A stretch of DNA of 64,000 bases, from the NCBI GenBank assembly GCA_030180135.1, contig CM058239.1, positions 47,131,270 through 47,195,269 of the forward strand, read 5' to 3'. The position numbers and the translations under genes are program-made. This DNA comes from Orychophragmus violaceus. Taxonomy: Eukaryota > Streptophyta > Magnoliopsida > Brassicales > Brassicaceae. The notes under the pieces were generated by a model. That model made no database searches, was not told the origin of the DNA, and saw only the letters and a list, made by a program, of their open reading frames with translations. Every line of letters starts with the position of its first letter. Positions within the stretch are counted from its first letter, which is position 1. This document shows, piece by piece, positions 45,346-56,557 of the stretch.

Positions 45346-45460
45346 ATGAGACGTCTACGGGTTAGCAATCCGCTAATCCAAGGTAGCGGACGTGAATGTG
45401 TGATGAGCCGTCTATGGGTTAGCAATCTGCTAATCGAAGGTAGCGGTCGAGAATGAGTTA
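45346..45460 (+). repeat. Two-copy tandem repeat of about 60 bp in the LTR
   Basis: GATGAGACGTCTACGGGTTA restarts as GATGAGCCGTCTATGGGTTA. Both copies contain GCAATC(C/T)GCTAATC and AAGGTAGCGG. The same duplication is in the 3' LTR at about 51568-51680, so it predates insertion. Confidence 0.8.
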
Positions 45461-46851
45461 AAAGATATTAGAAACCCTAATATTCTTGCTTGTGTGGTTG
45501 TTTATTTTATTGTTGTGCTGTTGAGCTTTGTGTGCAGGCATGTTTAGAATGTCTCGATGTTGGGCCGAGCGGTCCTTGTGGACACTTAAACCGCTCACAG
45601 GGCCGGTTAAGTTTGTAGGTGCTGACTCGGTACGGCGCCGAGTCAGAGTGGAGGTGTTGGCGTGTGTTTGTTAGACTTGTGGGATATCGTGTTGAGATTG
45701 TTGTTGTTCATTGATTATGTTATCGTTTCTAGAGTCTCAGCGATTCTGCGTGTTTATATTCCTGCACTAGGACTCTAGGGTGCGTTAGATTCCGCAAGTC
45801 AAGTTTTTTCAATACGTTACGGTACTTCCGACCCGATTGGATCCTCGGATAGCTGCCTAATAGGAACATGTGCTCTCGGGTGGTGATTCTGATTATGGCG
45901 TTAACCTACTGAGTGAAGCCGGTAGCTGTGTTGTTCGGAGAATACGGGGTCATGTCCTAGGGCCGAATCGCATGGAAACTTAGGTTACCGTGGGGTAGCC
46001 CGAGTCACTGTGTATCGATGGACTGAGAGCAGTGTCCTAGGTTGTGAGACTTCGTGTTTACATCTGGGAGTCGTGGGTTAGTTACCTTGGCGGTGGCTAT
46101 GTAAACCCATGGAAGTTACCGAGATCGTAAGGGCCCATTGTGTGCGTGTGTTGTTTTCACAGTGCGCGATAGATAGATCTAGTCCAACCGAGAGCATGTG
46201 CTGCAGTGATTCGATTCCCTTAATCGCTTTCTCCTTCTTTTGGCAAGTGCTTGTGTGTTGTGGGTTTGTCACGTCGTGGTAGTACGTGATCAACCGTTTA
46301 CTTTGTTGTTTGATATTTTGGGGTTTTGGGCGGGGATTTGTAGTTATTAGAAAGACTAGTAGCCGTAGTTGGGAGCCGTCTCCCTGGGTGATCTTAGATC
46401 GCTCATCGGTGTAGTTTCAGGATTGCTTGTGGCGGGGTTTTTGATTCGACATTTTGAGATTTTATCGGTTCGGCTTTGGCGCCATTTTGTTAGTGAGATT
46501 TAATTGTTGTTTTCAATTAATGGCAAATCGTTTTGTAAATTCGTAAACGTTATGTAAACGTTTGTTTGCTCAGTAATGAACATGCTTCCCTGGTATATTG
46601 GTTTAGACCGAACCGACACAACTCACAGAAGCGGTACAAGTTGGGAAGCTTTGTACTGTGGAAGTGAGGATAGCGGGGTCAAGGACGGGTCAGTGCGAGC
46701 CTTTGTCTCAAACCTATCTGTCTTTGGCTTCTTCTTGTGGCGAAGTTTTCCTGTTTGACTTGTTCGGGCTGGACTTTGTCATGTTTTTGTTTGATTGTTG
46801 ACCGGTCAGCTCGATGGTCGGCGGATAATGGGAAAGGGGCGTTACAAAAGG

Positions 46852-46863
46852 TGGTATCAGAGC
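46852..46863 (+). other. Primer-binding site, initiator tRNA-Met type
   Basis: TGGTATCAGAGC lies 5 bp after the 5' LTR. Confidence 0.88.
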
Positions 46864-47388
46864 ATGGTTCGTCATGGGTTCCAACACAGTTCATTTCTGA
46901 GTGTTTTCCGTGTTTTATCGAGTCAAATTGTGTTACCCAAGCATCCATTAGGAAACCGAGCCGCTTCTGTAAAATCTGGGGTGGGATGGGAATTAGGATT
47001 TTGTATTATCTGTACTAATATTTCTCTGTGTTTTTGTTTGTAGTCATACATCAGTGTGTCCCAAGATGGGTGGAGTGGAGGTGTGTGTGTGTGGTGCGGG
47101 TTATTTCAGTTTGAGCATCATGAGTCGAGGAGGATCAGCGGGATCTCATCGGAGTCCCCTAGAGTTGTATCAGGGTCATCCGGGAACGCCAGCTTCAGGT
47201 TATTCACGGGATTCATGTACGTCGGACCATCCACCGATTCCTCTATGGACATTGCAGGGCGCTAAGGCAGCAGAGGCCTTTTCCTGATCCGTTACAAGCG
47301 TCCATGGAGGATGATGCGGGTAGAGATATGCGGGGATGATGGGTTACCTTGGGTTAGCAGATGTTGAGTTACATCCATTACCGCCGCA

Positions 47389-48240
47389 GTGGTACCGCAG
47401 ATGTTCCAGGCGCCGATTCTCGAGACGCCTGAGGTTCCTCTGCCACTCAGTGTGGGGGATTACATGTTTAGCCCGTTGCCTATGGGTTTTGACTTGGACA
47501 TGGAGCCTATTGATCCGTACCAGCATCAGCAGTGGGAGCAGCACGTCGACGAGCAGACAACTATGCTCGCTGACGCACTAAAGCAGTGTGTCGGACCGCA
47601 CCATCACCCGCGTCGACAGTCTGGGTCACCATCTACGCATTGGACATGCCTACGTCACACGAGTCTTCAGGGTCACCATCAGAGTCAGAACAGCCGACCG
47701 AACCATCAGTGCCACCAACTCCGGAGATGCCAGTGTATCAGGCGTGCAGTGCCTGCGGAGTGAGAGGTTTCCATCTTTACTTGTGTCCTCGTCCAGTGGA
47801 TCCGCGTTACAGAGAGCCATACCAGCCGGTTCCAGGACCCGACTTCTGCCAGGTTTGTGGTCACGATGGCCACCTCTCTCCGATTTGCCCGATTGCCGGA
47901 CCCGGAACATGTATGTCAGACGCTGAGCCTCATCGCGCGCCAGTACCAGAGCCTTACTAAGCCGGACCTAGCCGACGTGATCCCGAGCCTAGCCAGCGAC
48001 CATTAGTTCAACCGCCTCGACCACTTGTGATTTGCTAGCTCTGTGGTGACGATGGTCACCAAGCATCAATCTGTTCTCGTAGGCCACGCCCAGCGACTAC
48101 CGTCATTTGTCAGTTGTGTGACCGTGAGGGGCATACAACTCGTTTGTGCCCGATGGCCGAACCGCAGCACGTCAGCGCACCGACCCGCGACGCACACCCA
48201 CCACACCCTCCATGCGCACCTGCCAGTGGATACCTCTGGA
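47389..48240 (+). pseudogene. Gag remnant with four tandem CCHC zinc knuckles
   Basis: The second reading frame (47586 onwards) contains CSACGVRGFHLYLC (47742-47783), slightly off the canonical spacing, and CQVCGHDGHLSPIC (47847-47888), which is canonical CX2CX4HX4C. In the same frame follow C-stop-LCGDDGHQASIC (from 48033) and CQLCDREGHTTRLC (from 48108). In-frame stops at 47958 (TAA) and 48036 (TAG) break it. The upstream frame 47389-47763 supplies an acidic, Pro-rich region (LDMEPIDPYQHQQW). I see no capsid core. Four knuckles is more than the usual one or two of plant gag. RNA binding is the expected role. Confidence 0.65.
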
Positions 48241-49737
48241 AGCCGTCTTGCCGCCTGTGTTGGGCATTTCAGTCTTGTTGGAGGCGTTAGGTTAGGGTTA
48301 GTTAGGCCAGGTAAGTTTGGGGCACTAACCTTTTTTGCTTTTAGATAGATCGGTGTGGCGTCTTTGACATATCTCGGATTATGGCAGCACAGTTTTGGAT
48401 TTTTGGTTATGGCAATGGCCGTCTTGTAGTGACTATGATCAAACCTATGTACTGGAACTTCTATATGTATGATATGTTGTTTTATGTCTATGGTGGATGC
48501 AGAATGTTCAGCTTAACATCTTGACTAGCGTAGTAATTGTTTGCATGCGTGTGATTGTCTTGAATGCAATTATATTACCATGTGAAGTCAAATGATGAGC
48601 AGAACTGACGATCGCTCATCATGACCTAAACCCGGACTGTTGACATATCCGGACCGATCTTGTGATTGCTTGATTGTGTGAGTGGTAATTGCTTTTTTAT
48701 GCTTGTGTTTATTTAAATGCTTTGGTGGTTGCATTAGACAATTAGGGTTGTGTTTTGCTGAGGCCGTTAGATTGCTAGTTGCGTTTTGTTGGCTTGAGTA
48801 GCTTTTGATAATCGCCGTTTGCGTTTAGTTGAGATCGTTAAATCGCTAGAATAGAACTTGTTTTCAGCCTTTAACTAAAGTGTTGATCTAACTTGAGAAT
48901 GGTTGTGTTCGGCCGTCAATTCACGAAAAAGCGGAATTATAGTGTATCGTTACTTAATCATGGGTAACCTTTGGGTGCATGATTAATTAACTATACCCCT
49001 CTGAGGAAGTGGCATCGGGATATATTGGAATGAATCTAACCGCTCCAGTGAAGTTGTTGAATTAAGTGCAGAACGGAATTGACGATGCGATATGAATACG
49101 AGACCGAACCCGAACCCGAACCTGAAAGCGAGTTGGAGCGTAAAGAAGCCGCGAGACAAGTTGACCCGGACCGTGAAGAAATCAGTATGAGGTATCAGTG
49201 GAAAGCAACAGATAGAGTGAATCCGCCAGTATGATGAGTTAGCAAAGAGATGTGAAAGAATGTCATGAGTAGTGTTTTGGGATCAGAATGGAGCTACCAT
49301 TATAAATTCAGTTAGAGTCTCGGTGGAACCAAGTTCGAAGATCAGATTCTTGAAGAATGTCCCAGCGAGACGAATCAGTGTCGGGTGGTGTGGAATCCAG
49401 AGCAAAGTGGGGAAGTCAGAAATGAGAATCAGAGCAAAGTAGCCAACCGCGGATGAGTCTGGAGTGGAGATAGGTTTTCTCAGTTAAGAGCGAAGTAGAG
49501 AAGTACAGTCAGGATCGAGAAAGAGAGTATCAGTAGGGTGAGAAGTGCGAATATCAATAAGAAGATTTGGATGAAATGGAGAAGCGTCAGAAAGCATCGG
49601 AAGTGGGTTCTAAGTATCGGTGTTCGAATAAGAAGGCAGTGAAGTGTGTAACGAAGCAACTTGCAGGGTTTTGTGCCGATTCGAAGTCTAACAGTGACGG
49701 AGAATTCTGGGACCGAATTCCTGTAAGTTAGGAAGAA
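48241..49737 (+). other. Interior of the long-LTR element, no recognisable pol
   Basis: A short charged stretch near 49090-49200 (ETEPEPEPESELERKEAA) could be decayed coding sequence. Otherwise I see only stops and no RT or integrase motif. Confidence 0.45.
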
Positions 49738-52700
49738 TGTAACATCCTGCTTTCAAAAATATGGTCAACGTGCAGAAGAAAACTCAGTAGGGGCAATATT
49801 GTAATTTTGCCAAAGTACATGGGCAAAATGGTAATTTTGCCAAACTTGAAGACTGAAGCCGAGACGGGCCAAATGTTCTTTTTTTACAACAAAAAGAACA
49901 TTTAGAAGACCAGAAGTTGAAGAAACGGAGTTTAAACGGGGTTTAGGACTTTCGGGAATGGAAACCGATAAGCCCGAGAAAACTTGTAAAAATCATAATC
50001 GGAGCTACGGAAGTCCAAATGGAGTGATTCAACTTTCTAAATTCATCGAAAATCATGATAAATCAGATTTTGGGGATTTGAAGATTTATGGGAGGATATA
50101 AGAGTTTTCTAAACTATTAAACACAAGAACGAGGAAACCGAAGCACCGGGAAAGGGTTGGTTTAAGCAATGGTTTAGGTGGTTTAGGGAAGGGTTTTTGC
50201 TCAGAAATAATCTTCTCAGGACAAGTGTCCTCTCCTGGGGGATTGGGGCACCAGCACTCCAAACCACCATGCAAGGTTCTTTGAATGAGAGTTTTGCATG
50301 GCATAGTGGGTCTAATCAAGATGCATGAACCAAAAAGCTTCACTCTCATCACCTCAACGTCTTTCTAGACCCTCTCTGTCGATCCCTATCTCCTATCTCT
50401 CCAGAAACACCTGAAAAACCCAGCAATCTTCTTGAATCTTTAAGAAACCACCAAGAACACTCAAGTGTTCATCATGCCTTAAGCCACAAGAAATCTCATA
50501 ACTCTCTAACCATAAGCATGATTCACTCATCACTTGACCCATTAGACTCCTCAAACTCACCTCTACAACCTTCATCCTTATGTTGCCGTCGTCGCCGCCG
50601 GTTCGCCGAAGAACTCGCCGGAAAACCTTGCCAGCGAGTCATCACCCCTCTTCTTCTCCTTTTTCTCACCGGTTCCAGCCTCACCTCTTCTATCAGAAGC
50701 TTCCTCTCACTCTGGTGATCATTTTAGTGGGTGGATCTTCTCCTCAGTCACCGGAAAAGCTTCCTTCTGCCGCGGTCAACGCCCTTTTCCGCCGGTCAAC
50801 GCCGGAGCCGGCTACCGGAAAAATCCCTACGCCGCCAGTTTGCAGCTGGTTCTTCAAAGATGGGTTTGAGTGGGTTGGTTCAGCAATAGAGTTGGTTTTG
50901 GGTTGGTTAAACCATGGTCAACGCGGTTAACCGGTTCAAGTCAACGGACCGGTAAAATTGGTCAAAACCGGTTTACTTTGGTTTGATCAGACTGGTCAAT
51001 TGGGTTTTGGTTCAGTTGTTCAGCCGGTTCAGGAGGTTGGGTCTGCTGGTCCAAGTCAAAGGTCAATATTCAACCGGTCAACGCCGGTCAATGGCCGGTC
51101 ACCGCGTTTGACTCCGGTCGGTTCTTGTTCGGGCAGTTCTGAGGGTATTCGGGGATCTTCGGGATTCGTATCGGAGTGTTCAGGGTTCTGTTCGGGGTCT
51201 CGGAGTTCGTATCTGCATCCATACCGTCATTCCGCACTTATTCACTGTGAGTCGGCTCAATATGTAGAGTAGTTTAAATGCATATAGACCGGGAACCGAC
51301 AACCGTAGAATTATGGATTTGCATACCCGTACTTAAACTTGAATGATTTACTGATGATTGAAACAGATTTATTAACTATAAACCGGTTAAGGTTCAGAGA
51401 TGCATGCTAGGACTTTAGGGTTAAGGATTAAACCGTTGTGTGCCGCTAGGTTAATTAAGTGAATTATGAGACGCCGGGGAGTTTAGTAAGCTACTAACTC
51501 TAAATCGAAGGATCGAGGAGTTATTAAAAGATACATAGGGAATGACTAATTAAGAAGTTGTGTGAGTGATGAGACGTCTACGGGCAGCAATCCGCTAATC
51601 CAAGGTAGCGGACGTGAATGTGTGATGAGCCGTTTACGAGTTAGCAATCTGCTAATCCAAGGTAGCGGATGAGAATGAGTTAAAAGATATTAGAAACCCT
51701 AATAGGGTTGCTTGTGTGGTTGTTTGTAATGTTGTTGTGTTGTTGAGCTTTGTGTGCAGGCATGTTTAGACTGTCTCGATGTTGGGCCGAGCAGTCCTTG
51801 TGGACACTTAAACCGGTCACGGGGCCGGTTTAGTTTGTAGCTGCTGACTCGGTACGGCACCGAGTTAGAATGGAGGTGTTGGCGTGTGTTTGTTAGACTT
51901 GTGGGATATCGTGTTGAGATTGTTGCTGTTCATTGATTATGTTATCGTAGCTAGAGTCTCAACGATTCCGCGTGTTTATATTCTTGCACTAGGACTCTAG
52001 GGTGCGTTAGATCCCGCAAGTCAAGGTTTTTCAATACGTTACGGTACTTATGACCCGATTGGATCCTCGGATAGCTGCCTAATAGGAACGTGTGCTCTCG
52101 AGTGGTGATTCTGATTATGGCGTTAACCAACTGAGTGACGCCGGTAGGTGTGTTGTTCGGAGAATACGGGGTCATGTTCTAGGGCCGAATCGCATGAAAA
52201 CTTAGGTTACCGTGGGATAGCTCAAGTCACTATGTATCGATGGACTGAGAGCAGTGTCCTAGGTCGTGAGACTTCGTGTTTACATCCGGGAGTCGTGGGT
52301 TAGTTACCTTGTCAATGGCAATGTAAACCCATGGAAGTTACCGAGATCGTAAGGGCCCAGTGTGTGCGTGTGTTGTTTTATAGTGCGCGATAGATAGATC
52401 GAGTCCAACCGAGAGCATGTGCTACAGTGCTTCGATTCCCTTAATCACTTTCTCCTTCTTTTGGCAAGTGCTTGTGTGTTGTGGGTTTGTCACTTCGTGG
52501 TAGTACATGATCAGCTGTTTACTTTGTCGTTTGATATTTTGGGGTTTTGGGCGGGGATTTGTCGTTATTAGATAGACTAGTAGCCGTAGTGGGGAGCCGT
52601 CTCCCTGGGTGATCTTAGATCGCTCATCAGAATCTTTTGTGTTTTTTCAGGTTTAGCAGCGACGGATGCGGGAGGTCCTTGGTGTAGTTTCGGGATCGCT

Positions 52701-53119
52701 TGTGGCGGGGTTTTTGACTCGACGTTTTGAGATTTTATCGGTTTGGCTTAGGCGCCTTTTTGTTATTGAGATTTGAATGTTTTTTTCAATTAATGGCAAA
52801 TCGTTTTGTAAATTCGTAAACATTATGTAAACGTTTGTTTGCTCGGTAATGAACATTCTTCTCTGGTATATTGGTTTAATCTGAACCGACACAAATCACG
52901 GAAGCGGTACAAGTTGCGAAGCTTTGTACGGTTGAAGTGAGGATAGAGGGGTCAAGGACGGGTCAGTGCGAGCCTTTGTTTCAAACCGATCTGTCTTTGG
53001 CTTCGTCTTCTGGCGAAATTTTTCTGTTTGACTTGCTCGGGCTCGACTTGGTCATGTTCTTGTTTGATTGGTTACCGGTCAGCTTGATGGTCAGTGGATA
53101 ATGGGAAAGGGGCGTTACA
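49738..53119 (+). repeat. 3' LTR of the long-LTR element
   Basis: It is 3382 bp, starts TGTAACATCC and ends GGGGCGTTACA. It carries a block near 52628-52678 (TTTTTTCAGG and following) that the 5' LTR lacks. Confidence 0.85.
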
Positions 53120-54060
53120 ATCTTCTTAAGCATTCATTTATTTCCTTTCCCGGCTGCGTCACGATACGCCACTTCGCGAGAAAGCCTACTTTCCGCTAGT
53201 TGATTTCTCAAAACTTTGGCCTCGGTAAAAGCCTTGTTCCTTCTGGTGTCAAGGGAAAATCTTTTCGTGTCAAATTATGTTTTTCTCCTCCTCGTTAGAA
53301 GCCTTCAAAGCGACGGAATTCGCCAAGTTTGCGTTATCAAGGAAACGCCTTGCAACTGGACTTTGAATTCTTCAGAACTTTTCGTTGATTTATCTGCATG
53401 GCGATTAATCGACGCCCAAGTCTGCGACGAAAATCTTACGATCAAGTCAATCAGGCTATGAAGAAAAAAAATATTGTGATACGCTAAAGAAAAATACTAA
53501 CCCTTAGCATATCTTGACATGCATCAACAAGAGACCTGCCGCATATTATATCCTTATACTTCATAGGATAATCTCCGGGAAGACACACGCCCAAGAAGAA
53601 ACTGGCAACCTCGGCATCATTGGAGTACATAAAACTATCATTACAACGGTCAAACCGGATCGGACCAGAATCGGGTTGTGGGACTTCAGTATCCTTTCCA
53701 TGTATCTTTTTCCGCCTTTGACTAGATTCAGAAACAACGGCAGAACCCAATGACTCAGAGGGTGGTCCTTGGGGGACGCTTATCTCGGAATCGGCTAAGC
53801 TTTGCACAAAAAATGATTACGACCGAAAGGTCTGAGATAGTCGTCATGTACACGCCAACGGATATAAGTCGACTTACTCGAGAAGTCAGAACAAATCCAA
53901 CTCGGAAATGCCATTCCAAAAAATCCATCTCGCTCAACATAACGGACGACGGCCGAAGTACGGCAAGCTATTCGAACAATCCTTCATCGCAAACGGAAGA
54001 GAAACGAAACAAAAATGGTCGGATCAAATCTTTCGGACAATTATTTTTGCCTTGAATATT
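53120..54060 (-). pseudogene. Tat antisense gene, N-terminal and middle fragments
   Basis: On minus, 53807-53484 reads QSLADSEISVPQGPPSES ... RRKKIHGKDTEVPQ ... CQDMLRVSIFL, resembling the basic middle part of the antisense gene of the first Tat element. Then 53460-53120 is helical and charged (AFTEAKVLRNQLAESRLSRE) with stops, matching the coiled-coil exon. The long-LTR insertion separates it from 43198-43343. Confidence 0.55.
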
Positions 54061-54094
54061 AGATAACCTCGTCATTTTCGCATTCAAGTCTGAC

Positions 54095-54111
54095 GAGGTG
54101 GAGGGGCTAAC
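54095..54111 (+). other. Polypurine tract of the pol-less Tat element
   Basis: GAGGTGGAGGGGCTAAC lies just before the 3' LTR start. Confidence 0.65.
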
Positions 54112-55094
54112 TATTGGGGTCAAAATCCCTAGGCGAAAATAATAGCCGAAAATCATATTTAAGCAATCAGACACAGACGTTTATCATATTTCATACGAAC
54201 AGAGCTTCGTATAGTTAGTCTTTTATACGAAGCACTTCATATCGATGACGTTTCGCATGAACAAGATTTTATACGAAAAGTTTCAAATGGATAACATTTC
54301 ATACGAAACGGACAAAACTATTCAACCAAACATTCAGATGGATCAATCGGTCAAGCAAATCACTCGACAGAACCGGCGGAAAGGCAAAGAAATCCGGATA
54401 AGATACTTCTGAGATGAAGCAGCTCGGATCCGAACATTTTCCTTCTACTTTTCCGAGCACAATCCATTTCTTCGGAAGTTCCGAGCACAAAACATTCCTT
54501 CGGAAGTTCCGAACTGAATGCACTCCTTGGAAACTTCCAAGCTGGATTTACTTCTCAAACTTTACGAACAGATATTCTACTTAGATCATATGTTCGAAAA
54601 TTTGCCGGTATCTTCTTCTCTAGACGTGCAACTAGCCACAACCCATCTTCGGAACATCAACATATACGTTGTTAGCCGTTAACAAAAATCATCGGATAAA
54701 GTCTTACGAAATATGAGTTTAGGCCCAACCCTCGAAACTCGTATTTTAGAGACTTTGGGCCGAATCAAGAAATATATGCTCAAACGGACTCGGATCATCC
54801 CTTCTCGGCCCCTTCGGAAAAATAGGTTAAGCCTTGGAAAGATAATCGCCAAACGAATAGATAAACTCGAAGAAGGGAAGAAGAGGATATTTTCGAGTAG
54901 AAGAGGAAAATCTGAGATGAAAATGTATATCTTAACGGAAATGGAAGAAGACGATAACATGAAGATTTCTGAATATCTTATGGACGAAGATTCTCGAAGC
55001 CGACTTGCCGTAACTATATAAAGAGATGGACTTCCTACGACTTAGACATTTGGAAAAACCCTAGCATATAGTCTTAGAACTGTGAATGGCTTGA
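54112..55094 (+). repeat. 3' LTR of the pol-less Tat element, left part
   Basis: It aligns with 36543-37573. It starts TATTGGGG, so the terminal TG has become TA. The alignment breaks at CTTGA (55090-55094), where the Athila-like LTR begins; the rest is beyond the window. Confidence 0.82.
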
Positions 55095-56288
55095 TGATAT
55101 ATCATGGTTTTTACCGGTTTTATGCCATGATATAAGTATGTTTTAGAGTATATTTGTGTTTCTTTATAGTCTTTTGCAGGTTTTATTAGGTATACGCATG
55201 TTTGGAGCTAATGTGGTGATTATGGAGCTTATTGGAGTGATTTGGAGATTTGGTCCGAGAGAATGAACTCACTGTCCAATTTTGGGATCATGCGTCGATC
55301 GTTGCACACCTGCAACGGTCGACACACTAGCGAATGGGCCAGAATCTCGGCGGTTTATGAAGTTATCAAATATTGCAGAAGAGCCCAGAAACTTCCAGAT
55401 ATTACACAGAAGCCACATACGTGATTAGCTATATATATTAGGATTTTGGTGTTTTATTTACTTACGCTTTCATACTTAGAGCTAAGGGATTTTTAGAGCT
55501 TTTGGGGCTGATCTAATCATGTACTTCATCTATTTTGGAGAAGATTTCGAACCCCTTTATCTATTTAATTTCTTATATGCAATCTATTTATTCTATGATT
55601 TCTGTTTTATTAATCATGTCTGAGTAGATTCATAGTTAGGTTTAGGGTTTCTCATTAAGGATTTCATGACTTGCTAGACTTGTTCAAATCAGTTAAGGAT
55701 TCACATGAATAGAATGTTCTTCGATCTAAATTGAGTTTAATGCTAGTTCTAACCTGATCAATTAGAATCTAGATCTTAGGTTGCTAAATACGACACGAAA
55801 GTGTGGTTTAGAATCTGAACTATTTAGGTTGAGCAATTGAACTTCTCGCAAAGGAATTTGGTTTAGTTTGATTGTGAACATATCGAACTTGAAATTAATG
55901 CTGGTTTAATTTGTTAGTAGTTGCAAAGGAATTTGGATTGCTGCACTTAGACTTAGAGAATTCTCGCAAAGGAATTTGGTTAATTCTATATCCGTGATTT
56001 GAGTTCTAGAACTGTGCTTAATTAGATCCTGACTGATTGATTTGTCTGCTTGTCTGATTTCCTGAGAACGCCGTAGACTTAGCGCCTTTAATTAACTGCT
56101 TTTACCACCGATAATCTGCTACTTGTTTACTTTCTCGTATTGCTATTTAGTTTACTTCACATTGAAGTTTAAATCTCTACAGTTCATAATCTATCGAAAC
56201 CGGAGTCTCTGTGGATTCGATACCCTATATACTACAATCACTTAACTGTGCACTTTCAGTAGAATAGGATTAAAACCTGACCCTATCA
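55095..56288 (+). repeat. 5' LTR of the second Athila-like element
   Basis: It is 1194 bp. The terminal hairpin TATATCATGG/CCATGATATA is at 55098-55134, one paired CGATCG module at 55292-55325, and three GCAAAGGAATTTGG repeats at 55854-55985. Confidence 0.9.
55292..55325 (+). repeat. Paired CGATCG module in the 5' LTR
   Basis: GCGTCGATCGTTGC, 6-bp spacer, GCAACGGTCGACAC. The two units pair with each other over 13 of 14 positions if one G-T wobble is allowed. Confidence 0.85.
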
Positions 56289-56294
56289 AGTTTT

Positions 56295-56311
56295 TGGCGC
56301 CGTTGCCTGGG
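56295..56311 (+). other. Primer-binding site, tRNA-Asp type
   Basis: TGGCGCCGTTGCCTGGG, one mismatch to the tRNA-Asp 3' end complement. Confidence 0.8.
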
Positions 56312-56451
56312 ACTCTTAGAGTCTTCGATAGGATCGAACTTAGGATTTTTACTAAGATTTTTATTGTTTTTGTTTTGTTTTGTTTTTATTTTTGTTTTTA
56401 GTTACTGATTTTTCTCTGTTTTCTCTCTGTCGCAGGTACCGATTTCGCATA

Positions 56452-56537
56452 GCGTCGATCGTTGCACCTTTGTGTCGATCGTCACTAGGCGAATCTGAGA
56501 TTAAATCGATCGTTGCACTGATAGCATCGATCGTTGC
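56452..56537 (+). repeat. Two CGATCG module pairs in the gag leader
   Basis: Pairs lie at 56452-56485 (6-bp spacer) and 56503-56537 (7-bp spacer). The last unit ends 20 bp before the gag ATG. Confidence 0.85.
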
Positions 56538-56557
56538 TTGACGATTACAGACAGTTT

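Larger units (their letters stand above)
43344..46846 (+). repeat. 5' LTR of the long-LTR element
   Basis: It is 3503 bp. It holds an AT microsatellite (45071-45095) missing from the 3' LTR, and a tandem duplication near 45346-45460. The short ORFs inside are not conserved as protein between the two LTRs. Confidence 0.85.
43344..53119 (+). mobile_element. Long-LTR non-autonomous retrotransposon (LARD-like, chromovirus-type ends)
   Basis: Direct repeats 43344-46846 and 49738-53119 begin TGTAACATCC and end GGGGCGTTACA. They flank a 2.9-kb interior with a tRNA-Met-type primer site and a zinc-knuckle gag remnant but no pol. TGTAACA...GTTACA ends next to TGGTATCAGAGC are typical of Tekay/Del chromoviruses. 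The LTRs differ by many substitutions, a roughly 130-bp gap near 45020-45240 and a roughly 51-bp gap near 52628, so it is old. Five-base flanks CACCG and ATCTT do not match. Confidence 0.82.
36543..55094 (+). mobile_element. Pol-less Tat-lineage gypsy element, interrupted by two other elements
   Basis: The 5' LTR starts TGTTGCGGTCAAAATCCC at 36543. The 3' LTR copy starts at 54112 (TATTGGGGTCAAAATCCC) after a purine tract. Both contain the same landmarks (GGCGAAAATAATAGCC, GAAGGGAAGAAGAGG). Between them are a Tat-type primer site, a gag-start remnant, 4-5 kb of non-coding repeats, and antisense-gene fragments like those in the first Tat element. No RT or integrase is visible. A long-LTR element sits at 43344-53119, and the 3' LTR is broken at 55094 by an Athila-like element; its remainder is outside the window. 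Confidence 0.82.

Noticed and set aside
55242..55424. 60-codon ORF repeated in both LTRs of the second Athila-like element
   Set aside because: It is duplicated only because LTRs are duplicated, runs through the CGATCG module, and shows no protein features.
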